Assembly: GCA_028712795.1 (NCBI GenBank)
Contig: JAQTPT010000001.1
Location: 62,001-126,000 of the forward strand
Source: Methylococcales bacterium
GTDB taxonomy: Bacteria; Pseudomonadota; Gammaproteobacteria; Methylococcales; Methylomonadaceae
Length of the DNA stretch: 64,000 nucleotides
Reading direction: 5' to 3'
The translations under genes were made by a program, and so were the position numbers. How positions within the stretch are numbered: the first letter of the stretch is position 1; every line of letters begins with the position of its first letter. This document shows positions 8,381-17,801 of the stretch, piece after piece. The notes below the pieces were generated by a model. That model saw only the letters and a list, made by a program, of their open reading frames with translations, did not search any database and was not told the DNA's origin.

Positions 8381-9493
8381 ATGCTTATCGGACTACCAAA
8401 TGAAATCAAAGATAATGAGAACCGCGTTGGAATGACGCCTGGCGCAGTCAAGGCCTTGACGCGGCGCGGCCATGATGTCCTGGTACAAAGCGGTGCTGGC
8501 TTGGGAAGTTCACTTTCAGATGAAGAATATCAGTCTGCCGGCGCGAAAATTGTGCCTTATGCGGAAGATGCGTGGGCGGCGCAAATGGTGGTCAAGGTAA
8601 AGGAGCCGATTGCCTCGGAATATCGCTATCTACGCCAGGACTTGATTCTCTTTACCTATCTGCATCTGGCTTCGGATAAGCCTCTTACCGATGCCCTGCT
8701 GGCAAGCGGCACGACAGGAATCGCCTATGAGACCGTACAAACAGAACCGGGACAGCTACCGTTATTGACACCCATGAGTGAAGTCGCTGGGCGCATGGCA
8801 ACTCAAGTGGGCGCTACCTACTTACAAAAATCCCATGGTGGCCGGGGTGTATTAATGGGCGGTGTTCCTGGCGTCGCTCCCGCTAATGTCGTCATCCTGG
8901 GCGCCGGTATTGTGGGCACCAATGCCGCACGGGTTGCTGTTGGTTTAGGCGCCCAAGTCACGGTACTGGATATTAGCCATGACCGCTTAAAATATTTGGA
9001 TGATATTTACCGCGGGCAATTACAAACGCGTATCAGTGATGAGTATAATATAGAAGATGTTATCTACGAAGCCGATCTCGTGATTGGCGCGGTGTTAATC
9101 CCTGGTGGACGGGCGCCCTGGCTGATTACACGGGATATGTTGCCAGCTATGCGCAAAGGCTCTGTAATCGTTGATGTGGCCGTCGATCAAGGGGGCTGCG
9201 TGGAGACAACACATGCTACAACGCATAGCAATCCAATCTATGAAATCGATGGGGTGGTGCATTATTGCGTCGCCAATATGCCTGGCGCTGTTCCGCGCAC
9301 CAGCACCTTTGCCCTTAACAATCAAACGGCTGTATACACACTACACTTGGCCAATGAAGGCTTGGACGCTGTGCGTAAAAACCAGCCGCTACAATATGGC
9401 CTCAACACCCACCGTGGCTTGGTGACTTATCCTGCCGTGGCTGAAGCGTTTGCTTTGAAATATGTTGAACCGCTGCAAGCATTGAATAGCTAG
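8381..9493 (+). CDS. ald: Alanine dehydrogenase
   Basis: A 370-residue NAD-dependent L-alanine dehydrogenase interconverting pyruvate plus ammonium and L-alanine. In several methanotrophs this is an ammonium-assimilation route. Family residues are present: KVKEP (substrate Lys74), FTYLHLA (catalytic His95), HGGRGVLMGGVPGV, the nucleotide-binding VVILGAGIVGTNAA, and the aspartate in VDVAVDQGGC. The start was chosen at 8381 (MLIGLPNEIK): it gives the standard length, has a purine-rich site upstream, and keeps the 47-bp duplication out of the protein. The open frame runs about 100 bases further upstream through that repeat, but those residues do not belong to the family. Confidence 0.95.
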   Translation: MLIGLPNEIKDNENRVGMTPGAVKALTRRGHDVLVQSGAGLGSSLSDEEYQSAGAKIVPYAEDAWAAQMVVKVKEPIASEYRYLRQDLILFTYLHLASDKPLTDALLASGTTGIAYETVQTEPGQLPLLTPMSEVAGRMATQVGATYLQKSHGGRGVLMGGVPGVAPANVVILGAGIVGTNAARVAVGLGAQVTVLDISHDRLKYLDDIYRGQLQTRISDEYNIEDVIYEADLVIGAVLIPGGRAPWLITRDMLPAMRKGSVIVDVAVDQGGCVETTHATTHSNPIYEIDGVVHYCVANMPGAVPRTSTFALNNQTAVYTLHLANEGLDAVRKNQPLQYGLNTHRGLVTYPAVAEAFALKYVEPLQALNS

Positions 9494-9686
9494 CTAATCA
9501 TTTTAACCTTTAAGCGTGGGAAGCAAGGGCATTAATTTTACTCTATACTGAAGTTTCCCCGTTTTAGAGCTCGTGGCGTATATATAGACTTTCAGATAAT
9601 TAATTTCCAAAGCGGTAAAACTCCTTTGCAGATATGCGCGTTCCTTAAGTGCAATCTGGCAGTTTAAAGCTGGCTTTATGCCAAGC

Positions 9687-10904
9687 TCACCATGGAGCTT
9701 TTATCTGGCATTGCATTTGTTCCAGGAGCCATGCAAAAGTCGTTTTAATATACTTTATTAGCCGGTCAATGCCTTGTTTGCTGATTGACTTTATAAATAA
9801 CCCAAAAGCTAAAAACACTATTAATAACATATCCCCTTCCGAGCCGTCCCAGCCAAGAAGGTTCTGAAGGGAAGAAATATGCAGTTCATGGCCTACAACC
9901 AAAAGGAAAGCAGAGCCCGCCAGGGTATAAACAGCGTAAGCCCAATTCCATTGAGTGGCGATTGAAGGTATGCATATAGAGAAATATTGAGTAGAAATAG
10001 CTGAAGAAAAAACAACCAACGAGATCAAATAAAAATGTAGACTTTCTATGGTTTTTTTATGACGCCAAAATAGCCCAAGCACCAAAAGAGTTACAATGAA
10101 CAAAACAAATGACGGCACTATTTTATATAAAATACCCGGTGCGAAGACGGCCCAAAATGGCGCATTGTTACCTGACCGGTATAAAAAAACATTTTTTAAT
10201 ATTCCATTCCCGCCCTCCGGCATATAAAGCAAAAAACCAAATAAAAACACCAAATAAGGAATAGCAACAAAGGATATTTTTTTTGACCACCTATTTTCCT
10301 TAAAGGCTAGCCAGATCGGGAAAAGAAAGAGAATATGTTTCACCGATAAGGATAAACCCATCACGATTAACCCTAACCAAACCCAAAAACTTTTCTCCTT
10401 GGACTCAATGATGACTACTGAAACTAATCCTAAAAATACAGCAAGATTATCAAACTGGCCGTGATACCCGGTAATTATTATAGATATGGGGTTCAAGAAA
10501 AAAAGCGCAGCTATCCTGGTGCCATATAATCTAAACAGCATTAAAAAAATACCGGCATCAACCATCGTCAAAAATGAAGCGACTTTCCAGCGTAGTTCAA
10601 TTAACTTGTTTGCGCCATGCCAAGGAAAAATATCCAGGACATGCAAGATGTGAAACCAGATGGGGCCATAATTGTAACGCTTGGTTTCAGCATAGACATT
10701 TCCTCCATGTGCGACAATATCTGCAACAACTCTATATGCTTCAACATCTTGGTTATACCCTCTCATCGGCATAACCAAACGCAGCCCTATACCGGCAAGG
10801 ATTATGATAAAAAAATATAAATCCATGCCTTTTCTTGTTGTCATATTTATCTCCATAATGCCCCAACAGTAAAAATTATTTGCAGCGAATGCCTTTTCAG
10901 TCAT
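9687..10904 (-). CDS. GT-C-type polytopic glycosyltransferase-like membrane protein
   Basis: A 405-residue protein with about ten hydrophobic segments. The early acidic loop after the first membrane helix, containing YNQDVEAYR, is typical of GT-C glycosyltransferases (DUF2029/mannosyltransferase-like) that use polyprenyl-phosphate sugars. FLNPISIIITGYHGQFDNLAVF is also characteristic of bacterial GT-C proteins. The longest start overlaps the end of the upstream FAD-oxidoreductase gene by 8 bp, suggesting translational coupling. An internal Met (MTTRKGMDLY) would give a shorter, equally hydrophobic protein. It is the last gene of the minus-strand glycan locus. Sugar and acceptor are unknown. 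Confidence 0.65.
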   Translation of the reverse strand: MTEKAFAANNFYCWGIMEINMTTRKGMDLYFFIIILAGIGLRLVMPMRGYNQDVEAYRVVADIVAHGGNVYAETKRYNYGPIWFHILHVLDIFPWHGANKLIELRWKVASFLTMVDAGIFLMLFRLYGTRIAALFFLNPISIIITGYHGQFDNLAVFLGLVSVVIIESKEKSFWVWLGLIVMGLSLSVKHILFLFPIWLAFKENRWSKKISFVAIPYLVFLFGFLLYMPEGGNGILKNVFLYRSGNNAPFWAVFAPGILYKIVPSFVLFIVTLLVLGLFWRHKKTIESLHFYLISLVVFSSAISTQYFSICIPSIATQWNWAYAVYTLAGSAFLLVVGHELHISSLQNLLGWDGSEGDMLLIVFLAFGLFIKSISKQGIDRLIKYIKTTFAWLLEQMQCQIKAPW

Positions 10905-12222
10905 TTATTAAAGATTTGGCAGCACTTGCGCCGATCAGTTTCCCTTGACGTATGGCATAATTCGTTCCGCGATCTTCGGGATAAATTTGCGCCATCGAGC
11001 AAATATGAAAGCCATTTATTGGGCCATCTTCTGCAGGGATAAGGCTGCTGTAATGCTTCTCTACAACGGGTTGTGACCAACGGGCACGCCACAGGTGATG
11101 ACGTTGAATCCAGTTGCGTTCCATTTCGGGAAACATTTTTTGCAAAAAAGGAAATGCGTAGTCCAGCAATTCATCCGCGCTCATTGAGTATAGTAAGTCA
11201 GTGTGGGGCAAATACTTGGAAAGATAGACGATATGATTTCCGCCATAGGTTTCTGGCCGCTCAAAATTAGTATGTTCAATTACCCCAACAAAAGGAAAGC
11301 TGGGATCGTTAACGTTTAGCCAGTAGGTCTTGGACAAGGGGCGATCAAGTTCCAGTACCAGACAGACATTGCCAATGTATTGAATTCTTTCGAGACTTTT
11401 CAGATAGTCATCGCTAGCCCAGCCGCGTACCATGTCCGCAATCAAGGGTAGCGCGGTGGTTGCAATCACGCGATCCGAGGTAATGACGCCGTTTGAAGAA
11501 GTTGTTTGCCAGACTCCATCAACTGGCTCAATGGCTGAAACAGGCGCATTCGTTTCGATCCGCCCGCCTAAGTCAAGAATCCTCTGTGCCAGCGCATCCG
11601 CCAAACCGACGAAGCCGCCTTTGAAATAAGCCAAGCGTTCCTCTCCGCCCTTGCCTCGGCTGCCACCGCGCAGCTTTAGCTTGTTCCAGAACCAAACCGC
11701 GGAAACCTCATCGGCATAAGGTCCGAATTTGCCTTTGAGCAGAGGCTCCCAAACAACGCGATAAACGTTTTCGCCGCCAAGTTCCATCAGCCATTCATGG
11801 GCGGTTTTGTCTTCAAGAACCATCCAGTCCTTAACCCGTCTAGCGCGTAGAGCGAGTAAACCCAACCGGATCCGGTCGATAAGGGATAAGGGCGTAAAGT
11901 TCAGCAGATCCCATGGCGTCGAGAGCTTGAAAAAATTATTTGCGTAATAGACGCCGGTGTTGGTGGGGTTGATTTCGACCCGGTCGTTCAAACCCAGTTC
12001 ATCAATCAATTGCATCACCTCCCTGTCATTGGTAAACCAATGATGATAGAAGCGATCGAGCTTTTCACCGCCAACATCGAAAGCAGCGGCCAGCCCGGCA
12101 ATTTCGGCCTCTGCCTCCAGGACTGTTACAGAGATACCGTTCTTTGCGAGTTCATAGGCGGCGGTGAGGCCTGTGAAGCCACCCCCTACAATCGTTACTT
12201 GGGTTTTGTGCGCTAGATTCAT
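10897..12222 (-). CDS. NAD(P)/FAD-dependent oxidoreductase (protoporphyrinogen oxidase-like)
   Basis: A 441-residue flavoprotein of the amine-oxidase superfamily. The N-terminal dinucleotide fold VTIVGGGFTGLTAAYELAK (about residues 9-27) and its Glu-ended strand VTVLEAEAEIAGLA bind FAD. The C-terminal FAD contact appears as QIYPEDRGTNYAIRQGKL. Related enzymes act as desaturases, oxidases or UDP-galactopyranose-mutase-like proteins and are often found beside DPM1-type glycosyltransferases in surface-glycan or lipid loci, as here. It overlaps the downstream GT-C gene by 8 bp. Directly upstream lies a decayed copy of a flippase domain. The substrate cannot be inferred. Confidence 0.82.
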   Translation of the reverse strand: MNLAHKTQVTIVGGGFTGLTAAYELAKNGISVTVLEAEAEIAGLAAAFDVGGEKLDRFYHHWFTNDREVMQLIDELGLNDRVEINPTNTGVYYANNFFKLSTPWDLLNFTPLSLIDRIRLGLLALRARRVKDWMVLEDKTAHEWLMELGGENVYRVVWEPLLKGKFGPYADEVSAVWFWNKLKLRGGSRGKGGEERLAYFKGGFVGLADALAQRILDLGGRIETNAPVSAIEPVDGVWQTTSSNGVITSDRVIATTALPLIADMVRGWASDDYLKSLERIQYIGNVCLVLELDRPLSKTYWLNVNDPSFPFVGVIEHTNFERPETYGGNHIVYLSKYLPHTDLLYSMSADELLDYAFPFLQKMFPEMERNWIQRHHLWRARWSQPVVEKHYSSLIPAEDGPINGFHICSMAQIYPEDRGTNYAIRQGKLIGASAAKSLIND

Positions 12223-12224
12223 AA

Positions 12225-12413
12225 TTAAAGTACCTTGGATTTGTTTTGTTTTGTTTTTGTTGGATATAACAGTAGGTAAAGTCCGCCGATGAATGTGGGC
12301 GGAAGCCAGGGCAAAACTTGGACTAATAGCGCATAGGCAATTGAAGCAACGGGATTATTACCCGGCGCAGCCTACGTTTTAAAAGTGAATTAATTGAATG
12401 TTCCAATGTAGCC
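12225..12413 (-). pseudogene. Decayed copy of the LPG-synthase-type flippase domain (C-terminal part)
   Basis: Read on the minus strand, this stretch translates as GYIGTFN, stop, FTFKT, stop, then AAPGNNPVASIAYALLVQVL and PWLPPTFIGGLYLLLYPTKT. It aligns over its whole length with GYVGTFDYFTVRAMSALGNN, LVASTAYALLVHVLLWLPPT and LIGGVYLLLHPTKKK of the intact neighbour at about 14039-14215. Two in-frame stops kill it. It ends with its own stop three bases before the start of the FAD oxidoreductase gene, and it lacks everything before GYIGTF. A remaining 108 bp up to the intact gene (12414-12521) are not recognisably homologous. Confidence 0.9.
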
Positions 12414-12521
12414 GTGATCAGTCACTTCGCCATCAATTAGCCGTGCAAGCATCAACCTCCCATTGGGGTTGCAATAGACGACAATGGCAAGATTCCATGC
12501 CAGAGTATGTTGCATACCTGA

Positions 12522-15008
12522 TTAATCATCCATGTTTTCTCTCTGTTTAATCAGCCAACTCGGAACTTTACCGAAATATTGACGGATGATGCCCGGATAC
12601 ATAAGCCTTTCATGCTGAAACGTTGATTTTTCGCTGACAGGACTATTTTCGCCATTAATGCCGCGATAGATTTCTACTAGCGGCGTAATTGCTCCGGCTA
12701 GTAGCCATAGGGTCATTAGCGCCACAACCTGCTTTCTGGCACTTAATAGCACAGATGGCGTCAACATGGCAATTACTGCCAGTGCTGGCAAAGACGCACG
12801 CATTGCAAAATCGTTGCATAGGCCAAGGCGGTAAAAAGGAATAATTATTAAGGATGCTATAGCGCATAAGATTATCGGTTTGTACCTGCTGCGAACGAGC
12901 AACAATAGCGCGGCAGGAAATGAAAACTCGAGCATGACAAAGACTGCGTAGGATAGCGCGGAAAAGCATGCGTGTTCGGGTGCGCAGCGCTGATCGCAGG
13001 GTTGGTTGGTGATTATGCCTTGGGGTATGCCGGAGCTATCAGAGGTTATGTAAATAACGAGCGGCACGGCTATAACCAACATTGCTGCAATCGATTGCCA
13101 CTTCATCGCCTCGCGAAAATGCTGTGATGCAATAACCAGGAGCAAGGGTAAAGATCCGGCTGCAACGAACGGTGACCAGAGAAGCAGTGAGCACCACATC
13201 ACGCCAAGCCATTCGAACATCGATGGACGTTTGACTTGCCGGAGAAGGGCAGCAGCGAATAGCCATGCGGGAATTGCGTGTTGGGGAGCCCAGAAGAGCG
13301 CTGTCGTTGTTGAAGAATACTGGGCCCACCCGGCCCACCACTCCATATTTAAGGGAATTAAGAAGTAGCGGCCGGTAACCAGAATGCCAATAACGTCAAC
13401 CCCGCTGAACAGGATAAAGATTACAAGCGCAATCCACTTGATTGGCCCGTCATACAACGATGTGAGAAGGCGGAAAACAAGAAAAACCCCGGATAGAGAC
13501 CAAGCAGAGAGCGCCCAATTAGGCGAGGTCAGGCCAAGAAACTTCGAAAGCATGGCTGGGACCAAATACCAGCCGATCGTGTACCGCATGACCTTGTTAT
13601 CCGGCGAGTCGCCAAAATTCATGTATGGCGGCCATCTGTTTTCCACCAGAAAGTTAGCAATGGCGTAATGTTTTATCCAATCACCTGTTGGCGTAAAAGC
13701 GCCCCCTGCACCAGAAAGCCATAACCAGAATGCGGCCATTGCCGCCAAAATGGTAAGGGATTTCATCGAGTCCAGTCTTGCACACCAGTCGGTTCTTCGC
13801 CATAAAATCACGGAACTGTAGGCAATTAAGGAACAAGCCGGAATGGCGAAGAAGGGACGAATAAAAGTGGCAAAAAAGATAAATACCGGAAGACACAGAT
13901 ATATAAACGCCAGTGACTCTGCCCAGTAAGGGCGGTTATTTGTTATGTTCGATTCCAAAGCATTCAGGCCTGGAAGCCTCCACCAACTGCCGTTACTTTT
14001 GGGCTTGTTTGGTCTGTTGATAATTAAAGAGCCTTTAATTTGTTTTTTTTTCGTGGGGTGCAACAATAGGTACACTCCACCGATGAGTGTGGGCGGAAGC
14101 CAGAGCAAAACATGCACGAGTAGCGCATAGGCAGTTGAAGCAACGAGATTATTGCCCAGCGCGCTCATTGCTCGCACAGTGAAATAATCGAATGTACCAA
14201 CGTATCCGGGCGTGCTCGGGATAAGAGTCGCTAAAGTTCCAACAGGCAAAGCCAACCACCCTGCAGCAGGAGTTGTTATGGATGAAAGCGCTATGGCGGC
14301 AAACCAGAATACACACCCTTCTGCCAGCCAGGCGGCAATAGACCATAGCACAAGCCTGACCATAGTGCCGCCCTTCGCCAAGTGGCCCAGCGTTACCAGG
14401 CTTTTATTGATTTCATCGAGTAGCTTTTGTCCCGCTTTTGGAGCTAAACGCGCCACTAATTTGCCGGAAGCTATTGCGAGCGGTGAAAATAATTGCGGAA
14501 ACAACAAAAGCAGCAGAATCCCGATTGCGATAGCTATAAGGGCGATACTTCCTACGCCGGCAAAACCACTGGCCTCAAGACCAAATATAGCCAGCGTTGC
14601 GCCTAGTAGTAAAAGCACCATCAGCAGATCGAGCAGACGTTCAACAAACAAGGTAGCCACCACAACGCCCGAGCTGACGCCAAGTCGGCGATTAAACGCG
14701 AACGCGCGCAACACATCTCCCGCCCTGAAAGGAAGAACATTGTTTGCTGCAAAACTGGCAAGCAAGGGGCCCGCACAGTGATGCCATCTTAATCTGGAGT
14801 TGTCACACTGTAACATCAGGCACCAGCGTTCAATCCTGCTTACATAGCCGGCAAAGAAGGCAACGAGCGCGAGGAAAACCCATCCAGGAGTGGTGCCGGC
14901 AAATGCTCTCTTAAGCTCATCCGGATTGACCTGACGAGCGATAAGCCAAAGAAAAACAATCGCCAAAAGTAAGCCTAAGGCGAGGCGGAATATTTTCTTA
15001 AAGGTCAT
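12522..15008 (-). CDS. Fusion: LPG-synthase/YbhN-type flippase-like domain plus polytopic GT-C-like domain
   Basis: An 828-residue integral membrane protein. Residues ~1-310 match the lysylphosphatidylglycerol-synthase transmembrane/YbhN (UPF0104) family: FAGYVSRIERWCLMLQ, the conserved ASFAANNVLPFRAGDVLRAF and PGYVGTFDYF. This family acts as lipid-linked intermediate flippases or TM partners of synthases. After a hydrophilic linker (~320-350) a second ~480-residue hydrophobic half follows, with GDWIKHYAIANFLVENRWPP and an aspartate-rich periplasmic loop, resembling GT-C enzymes. Most relatives of the first half are free-standing, so this is a fusion of lipid flipping and sugar transfer by inference. 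It overlaps the upstream GT2 gene by 4 bp (ATGA). Confidence 0.75.
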   Translation of the reverse strand: MTFKKIFRLALGLLLAIVFLWLIARQVNPDELKRAFAGTTPGWVFLALVAFFAGYVSRIERWCLMLQCDNSRLRWHHCAGPLLASFAANNVLPFRAGDVLRAFAFNRRLGVSSGVVVATLFVERLLDLLMVLLLLGATLAIFGLEASGFAGVGSIALIAIAIGILLLLLFPQLFSPLAIASGKLVARLAPKAGQKLLDEINKSLVTLGHLAKGGTMVRLVLWSIAAWLAEGCVFWFAAIALSSITTPAAGWLALPVGTLATLIPSTPGYVGTFDYFTVRAMSALGNNLVASTAYALLVHVLLWLPPTLIGGVYLLLHPTKKKQIKGSLIINRPNKPKSNGSWWRLPGLNALESNITNNRPYWAESLAFIYLCLPVFIFFATFIRPFFAIPACSLIAYSSVILWRRTDWCARLDSMKSLTILAAMAAFWLWLSGAGGAFTPTGDWIKHYAIANFLVENRWPPYMNFGDSPDNKVMRYTIGWYLVPAMLSKFLGLTSPNWALSAWSLSGVFLVFRLLTSLYDGPIKWIALVIFILFSGVDVIGILVTGRYFLIPLNMEWWAGWAQYSSTTTALFWAPQHAIPAWLFAAALLRQVKRPSMFEWLGVMWCSLLLWSPFVAAGSLPLLLVIASQHFREAMKWQSIAAMLVIAVPLVIYITSDSSGIPQGIITNQPCDQRCAPEHACFSALSYAVFVMLEFSFPAALLLLVRSRYKPIILCAIASLIIIPFYRLGLCNDFAMRASLPALAVIAMLTPSVLLSARKQVVALMTLWLLAGAITPLVEIYRGINGENSPVSEKSTFQHERLMYPGIIRQYFGKVPSWLIKQRENMDD

Positions 15009-16015
15009 TTTTTGTTTACAACCGGACTTCGGGACATTTCCGGGCCGCCTTGATTAAAGCCCAGGTACTCTTGCACGACGTAAAGCGGCCGATTTTTAAC
15101 TTCGTTGTATATCCGGCCAACATATTCACCCAGAATACCAACACAGATGAGTTGTACGCCGCCCAGGAAGAGCACGGCAATCATTAACGCAGTCCATCCT
15201 TCAACCCAGATATTGGTAAAAAAGCGTAAGTACAAGGCATAAAGAATGCCCAACAACGCAAGTGCTGCGCAGAGCATTCCGAGACCAACAGACATTTGCA
15301 GGGGTTTTGTAGAAAACGACAATATCCCGTCGGTTGCGAAACGAAGCATTTTCCTTAAAGGATATTTGCTTTCGCCGGCAAATCGTTCGTTACGCTTGTA
15401 AGGAAGGGCAGTTTGCTTGAAGCCAACCCAGCTCACCATGCCCCTCACGAATCTATCCCGTTCCGGCATGGCCCTAAGCGTGTCGACAACGGGCCGGCTC
15501 ATCAATCTAAAATCGCCTGTATCAAGAGGGATGTGGACGTTTGAAAGCCCATTCAACAGGCGGTAAAAACCGCGAGCAGTTGCAATCTTAAACACCGACT
15601 CGCCGTGACGCTCGGTACGTGTTCCATAGGCCACGTCATAACCTTCACGCCACTTGGCAATCATCTCGTGTACAACCTCCGGAGGATCTTGAAGGTCGGC
15701 ATCGATTAGCACAACCGCGTCACCGGACGCCGCGTCGATGCCAGCCGTTACAGCGATTTGGTGGCCAAAATTGCGCGCAAAGCCAATCAGTTTGATACGT
15801 GAGTCTTCTAAGGCATAGCCTTTAAGAAGCTCGCGAGTACGGTCCTGACTGCCATCATCAACAAAAATGAGTTCAACATCGAGGTTGTCGAGGTCAGTAC
15901 AAAAAGCTTTGAGTCGTTTGATTGTCTCGCCGATTACCTCTTCCTCGTTGTAGCAAGGAATGACCATGGATAATAACGGCGTTTTTATTGTTTCAGTCTC
16001 TAATGGAGATTTCAT
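15005..16015 (-). CDS. GT2 polyprenyl-phosphate glycosyltransferase (GtrB/DPM1-like)
   Basis: A 336-residue inner-membrane enzyme with a cytoplasmic GT-A domain and two C-terminal membrane helices (about 242-265 and 275-298). The nucleotide-sugar and metal signatures VDDGSQDRT (52-60) and LIDADLQDPP (103-112) are present. GTRTERHGESVFK and RFAGESKYPLRKM are typical of GtrB/ArnC-type transferases that charge undecaprenyl phosphate with a hexose. The product would feed the GT-C proteins encoded nearby. It is followed with a 4-bp overlap by the flippase/GT-C fusion, so the two are translated together. Sugar identity is unknown. Confidence 0.88.
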   Translation of the reverse strand: MKSPLETETIKTPLLSMVIPCYNEEEVIGETIKRLKAFCTDLDNLDVELIFVDDGSQDRTRELLKGYALEDSRIKLIGFARNFGHQIAVTAGIDAASGDAVVLIDADLQDPPEVVHEMIAKWREGYDVAYGTRTERHGESVFKIATARGFYRLLNGLSNVHIPLDTGDFRLMSRPVVDTLRAMPERDRFVRGMVSWVGFKQTALPYKRNERFAGESKYPLRKMLRFATDGILSFSTKPLQMSVGLGMLCAALALLGILYALYLRFFTNIWVEGWTALMIAVLFLGGVQLICVGILGEYVGRIYNEVKNRPLYVVQEYLGFNQGGPEMSRSPVVNKK

Positions 16016-16128
16016 TGATCGGTTCTGTCGGTGATATTTATAAAGGGCAAGCTGTATTAATCTGCGGAGAAAAATAACCTGCTAAACCCTAATCTTAGTT
16101 CGGTGCCCAAGGATTGCCTGAAAGCCTG

Positions 16129-17676
16129 CTAATGCTTCTCTATTACCCGGTAATCCCCACAGTCCCGTTCTCTAAACATGGTATTTCGTATCACATAATC
16201 CCTGTCTCCCCAGAACTGGGGCGCGTAGTAGAAGTAATTAGTCTCAAAGGGCTGGCCCACCAAACAGACTTTGTCTCCTGGGACAAATCCGGCGATAATG
16301 TCCTTATCGATAACCTTATTCAAATAGTCGTCGAATGAAAAAAATGTGGGAAACGTGTATTTGCCATCTGTCCTTGTTACGACAACCAGAACGGCCGTTA
16401 AGGCAACTGCGCCGAACAGGTTGCCGTAGATGAAGCGGCCGGTCTTGTGGCTTTGCCATGCCGTCTGCAATAGCGCCAGGTTGATGGAAATCAGAAAAAT
16501 AGGCCAATACATATAGTAGCGAATTATATGGGATTCGGGGGACAAGGATGTGACCAGGGACACCAAAGCAAACAGACCCATCCCGATGCCGATTTCCGGT
16601 GACCAAATCCGCCATGACATAAATGCCAGGAACAGCAGGTTGAACAACATATAAGCTCCGAATGTGCCGCCCATCCACATGTCCGGTTGGCTGGCCCCCC
16701 CCGTATACTGGTCATGGGACCAGAGGGTCTGCACGAGTGGCCCGCCTCGCCAATGATCCGGCCGGTTGGATCTCGAATCCTTGTCATGAGACCCCGGACT
16801 CAGCTCGAAAACAGAGACCAGCCAGCGCTGGCTGCGAGGCATCTCCCGCAACTGAATGGGTGATAAGTCGTCTCTCGCTTGCTCGATACCAGGCAATGCA
16901 AACCCTGCGACATTGATCTGCATTGGGAAGAAAGGATTGCCGTGAAGCCAGATATTCTTCAGCGGCGTGAAGAACACTAAGGGCAAGGCCAGAGCCACGA
17001 GCGTGAGCCATTTTGCGCGTTTTTCAATAACAGCGCCCGGCGCCAAAAGCGATGGAAAGACAATTTTTAACACCAGCAACGCCAAACCCAAGACCGCCAT
17101 CGGCGCAAGCAGAAACTTCGTATTGATGGCTACAGCGACCATTATGATCGAAACGCACAGATCCCTAAGCGTCGGCGCTCTGCGGCCAATAAATATGGCA
17201 AATACGACCATCAGCAGGGTGGCAACAGCCAGATTCCCGATCAGGTCCACGTAGCAGGTACTGGCATGGAAATGAACCGCCGGGATGGCTAGAAGCGCAA
17301 GCACAGCGAGATACAGCGGAACTTTGAAATACCGTTTCAGGAAAACCACATAAGCGGCCAGGGAAAGGAAAGCCACCAGATTGGCGGATTCTGGCCGCCC
17401 CGTCACATACCAGGCCAAACCTTGTAGATATTCACCCAGAAGTGGAAAGCCTGCATACCGGTACTGGAGACCTAACGAGAACTGGAGACTAGATTCCGGA
17501 ACGATGTCCCAAAGGCGCGCCGCGAAAGGCAGGTGATACCATAAGCCATCCCATTGGGTCTCGAAATCAAAAACGGCCTTCAACAGAATGGATAGGGCGA
17601 AGAAAGTTGCCGCCACTACCAGTACCCATCGAAATAAATTTGAAGGCGTAAAATTTCTAATAGGCGATTGGTCCAT
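16129..17676 (-). CDS. Polytopic membrane protein, GT-C-like, paralogue 1
   Basis: A 515-residue protein with a first helix (LFRWVLVVAATFFALSILLK) followed by a periplasmic loop with QWDGLWYHLPFAARLWDI, in the position of the catalytic acidic loop of GT-C transferases, then about ten more hydrophobic helices and a soluble C-terminal tail. It has the same length as the paralogue at 19679-21226 and is very similar throughout; stretches of well over 30 bases are identical. It lies 113 bp upstream of the GT2 gene on the same strand. A transferase adding a lipid-linked sugar is the best inference. I recognise no named family for it. Confidence 0.6.
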   Translation of the reverse strand: MDQSPIRNFTPSNLFRWVLVVAATFFALSILLKAVFDFETQWDGLWYHLPFAARLWDIVPESSLQFSLGLQYRYAGFPLLGEYLQGLAWYVTGRPESANLVAFLSLAAYVVFLKRYFKVPLYLAVLALLAIPAVHFHASTCYVDLIGNLAVATLLMVVFAIFIGRRAPTLRDLCVSIIMVAVAINTKFLLAPMAVLGLALLVLKIVFPSLLAPGAVIEKRAKWLTLVALALPLVFFTPLKNIWLHGNPFFPMQINVAGFALPGIEQARDDLSPIQLREMPRSQRWLVSVFELSPGSHDKDSRSNRPDHWRGGPLVQTLWSHDQYTGGASQPDMWMGGTFGAYMLFNLLFLAFMSWRIWSPEIGIGMGLFALVSLVTSLSPESHIIRYYMYWPIFLISINLALLQTAWQSHKTGRFIYGNLFGAVALTAVLVVVTRTDGKYTFPTFFSFDDYLNKVIDKDIIAGFVPGDKVCLVGQPFETNYFYYAPQFWGDRDYVIRNTMFRERDCGDYRVIEKH

Positions 17677-17801
17677 AGAGGTGCTCTTTTCAGGTAGTGT
17701 TTTAAAAATGGGGTATTATAACGACTTTATCCATAGTATCGTCTGCCTGCCTTTTGCCTATAAAAACGGTGGGCAGAAAGGCGCGGCACACTTGGCTATT
17801 G

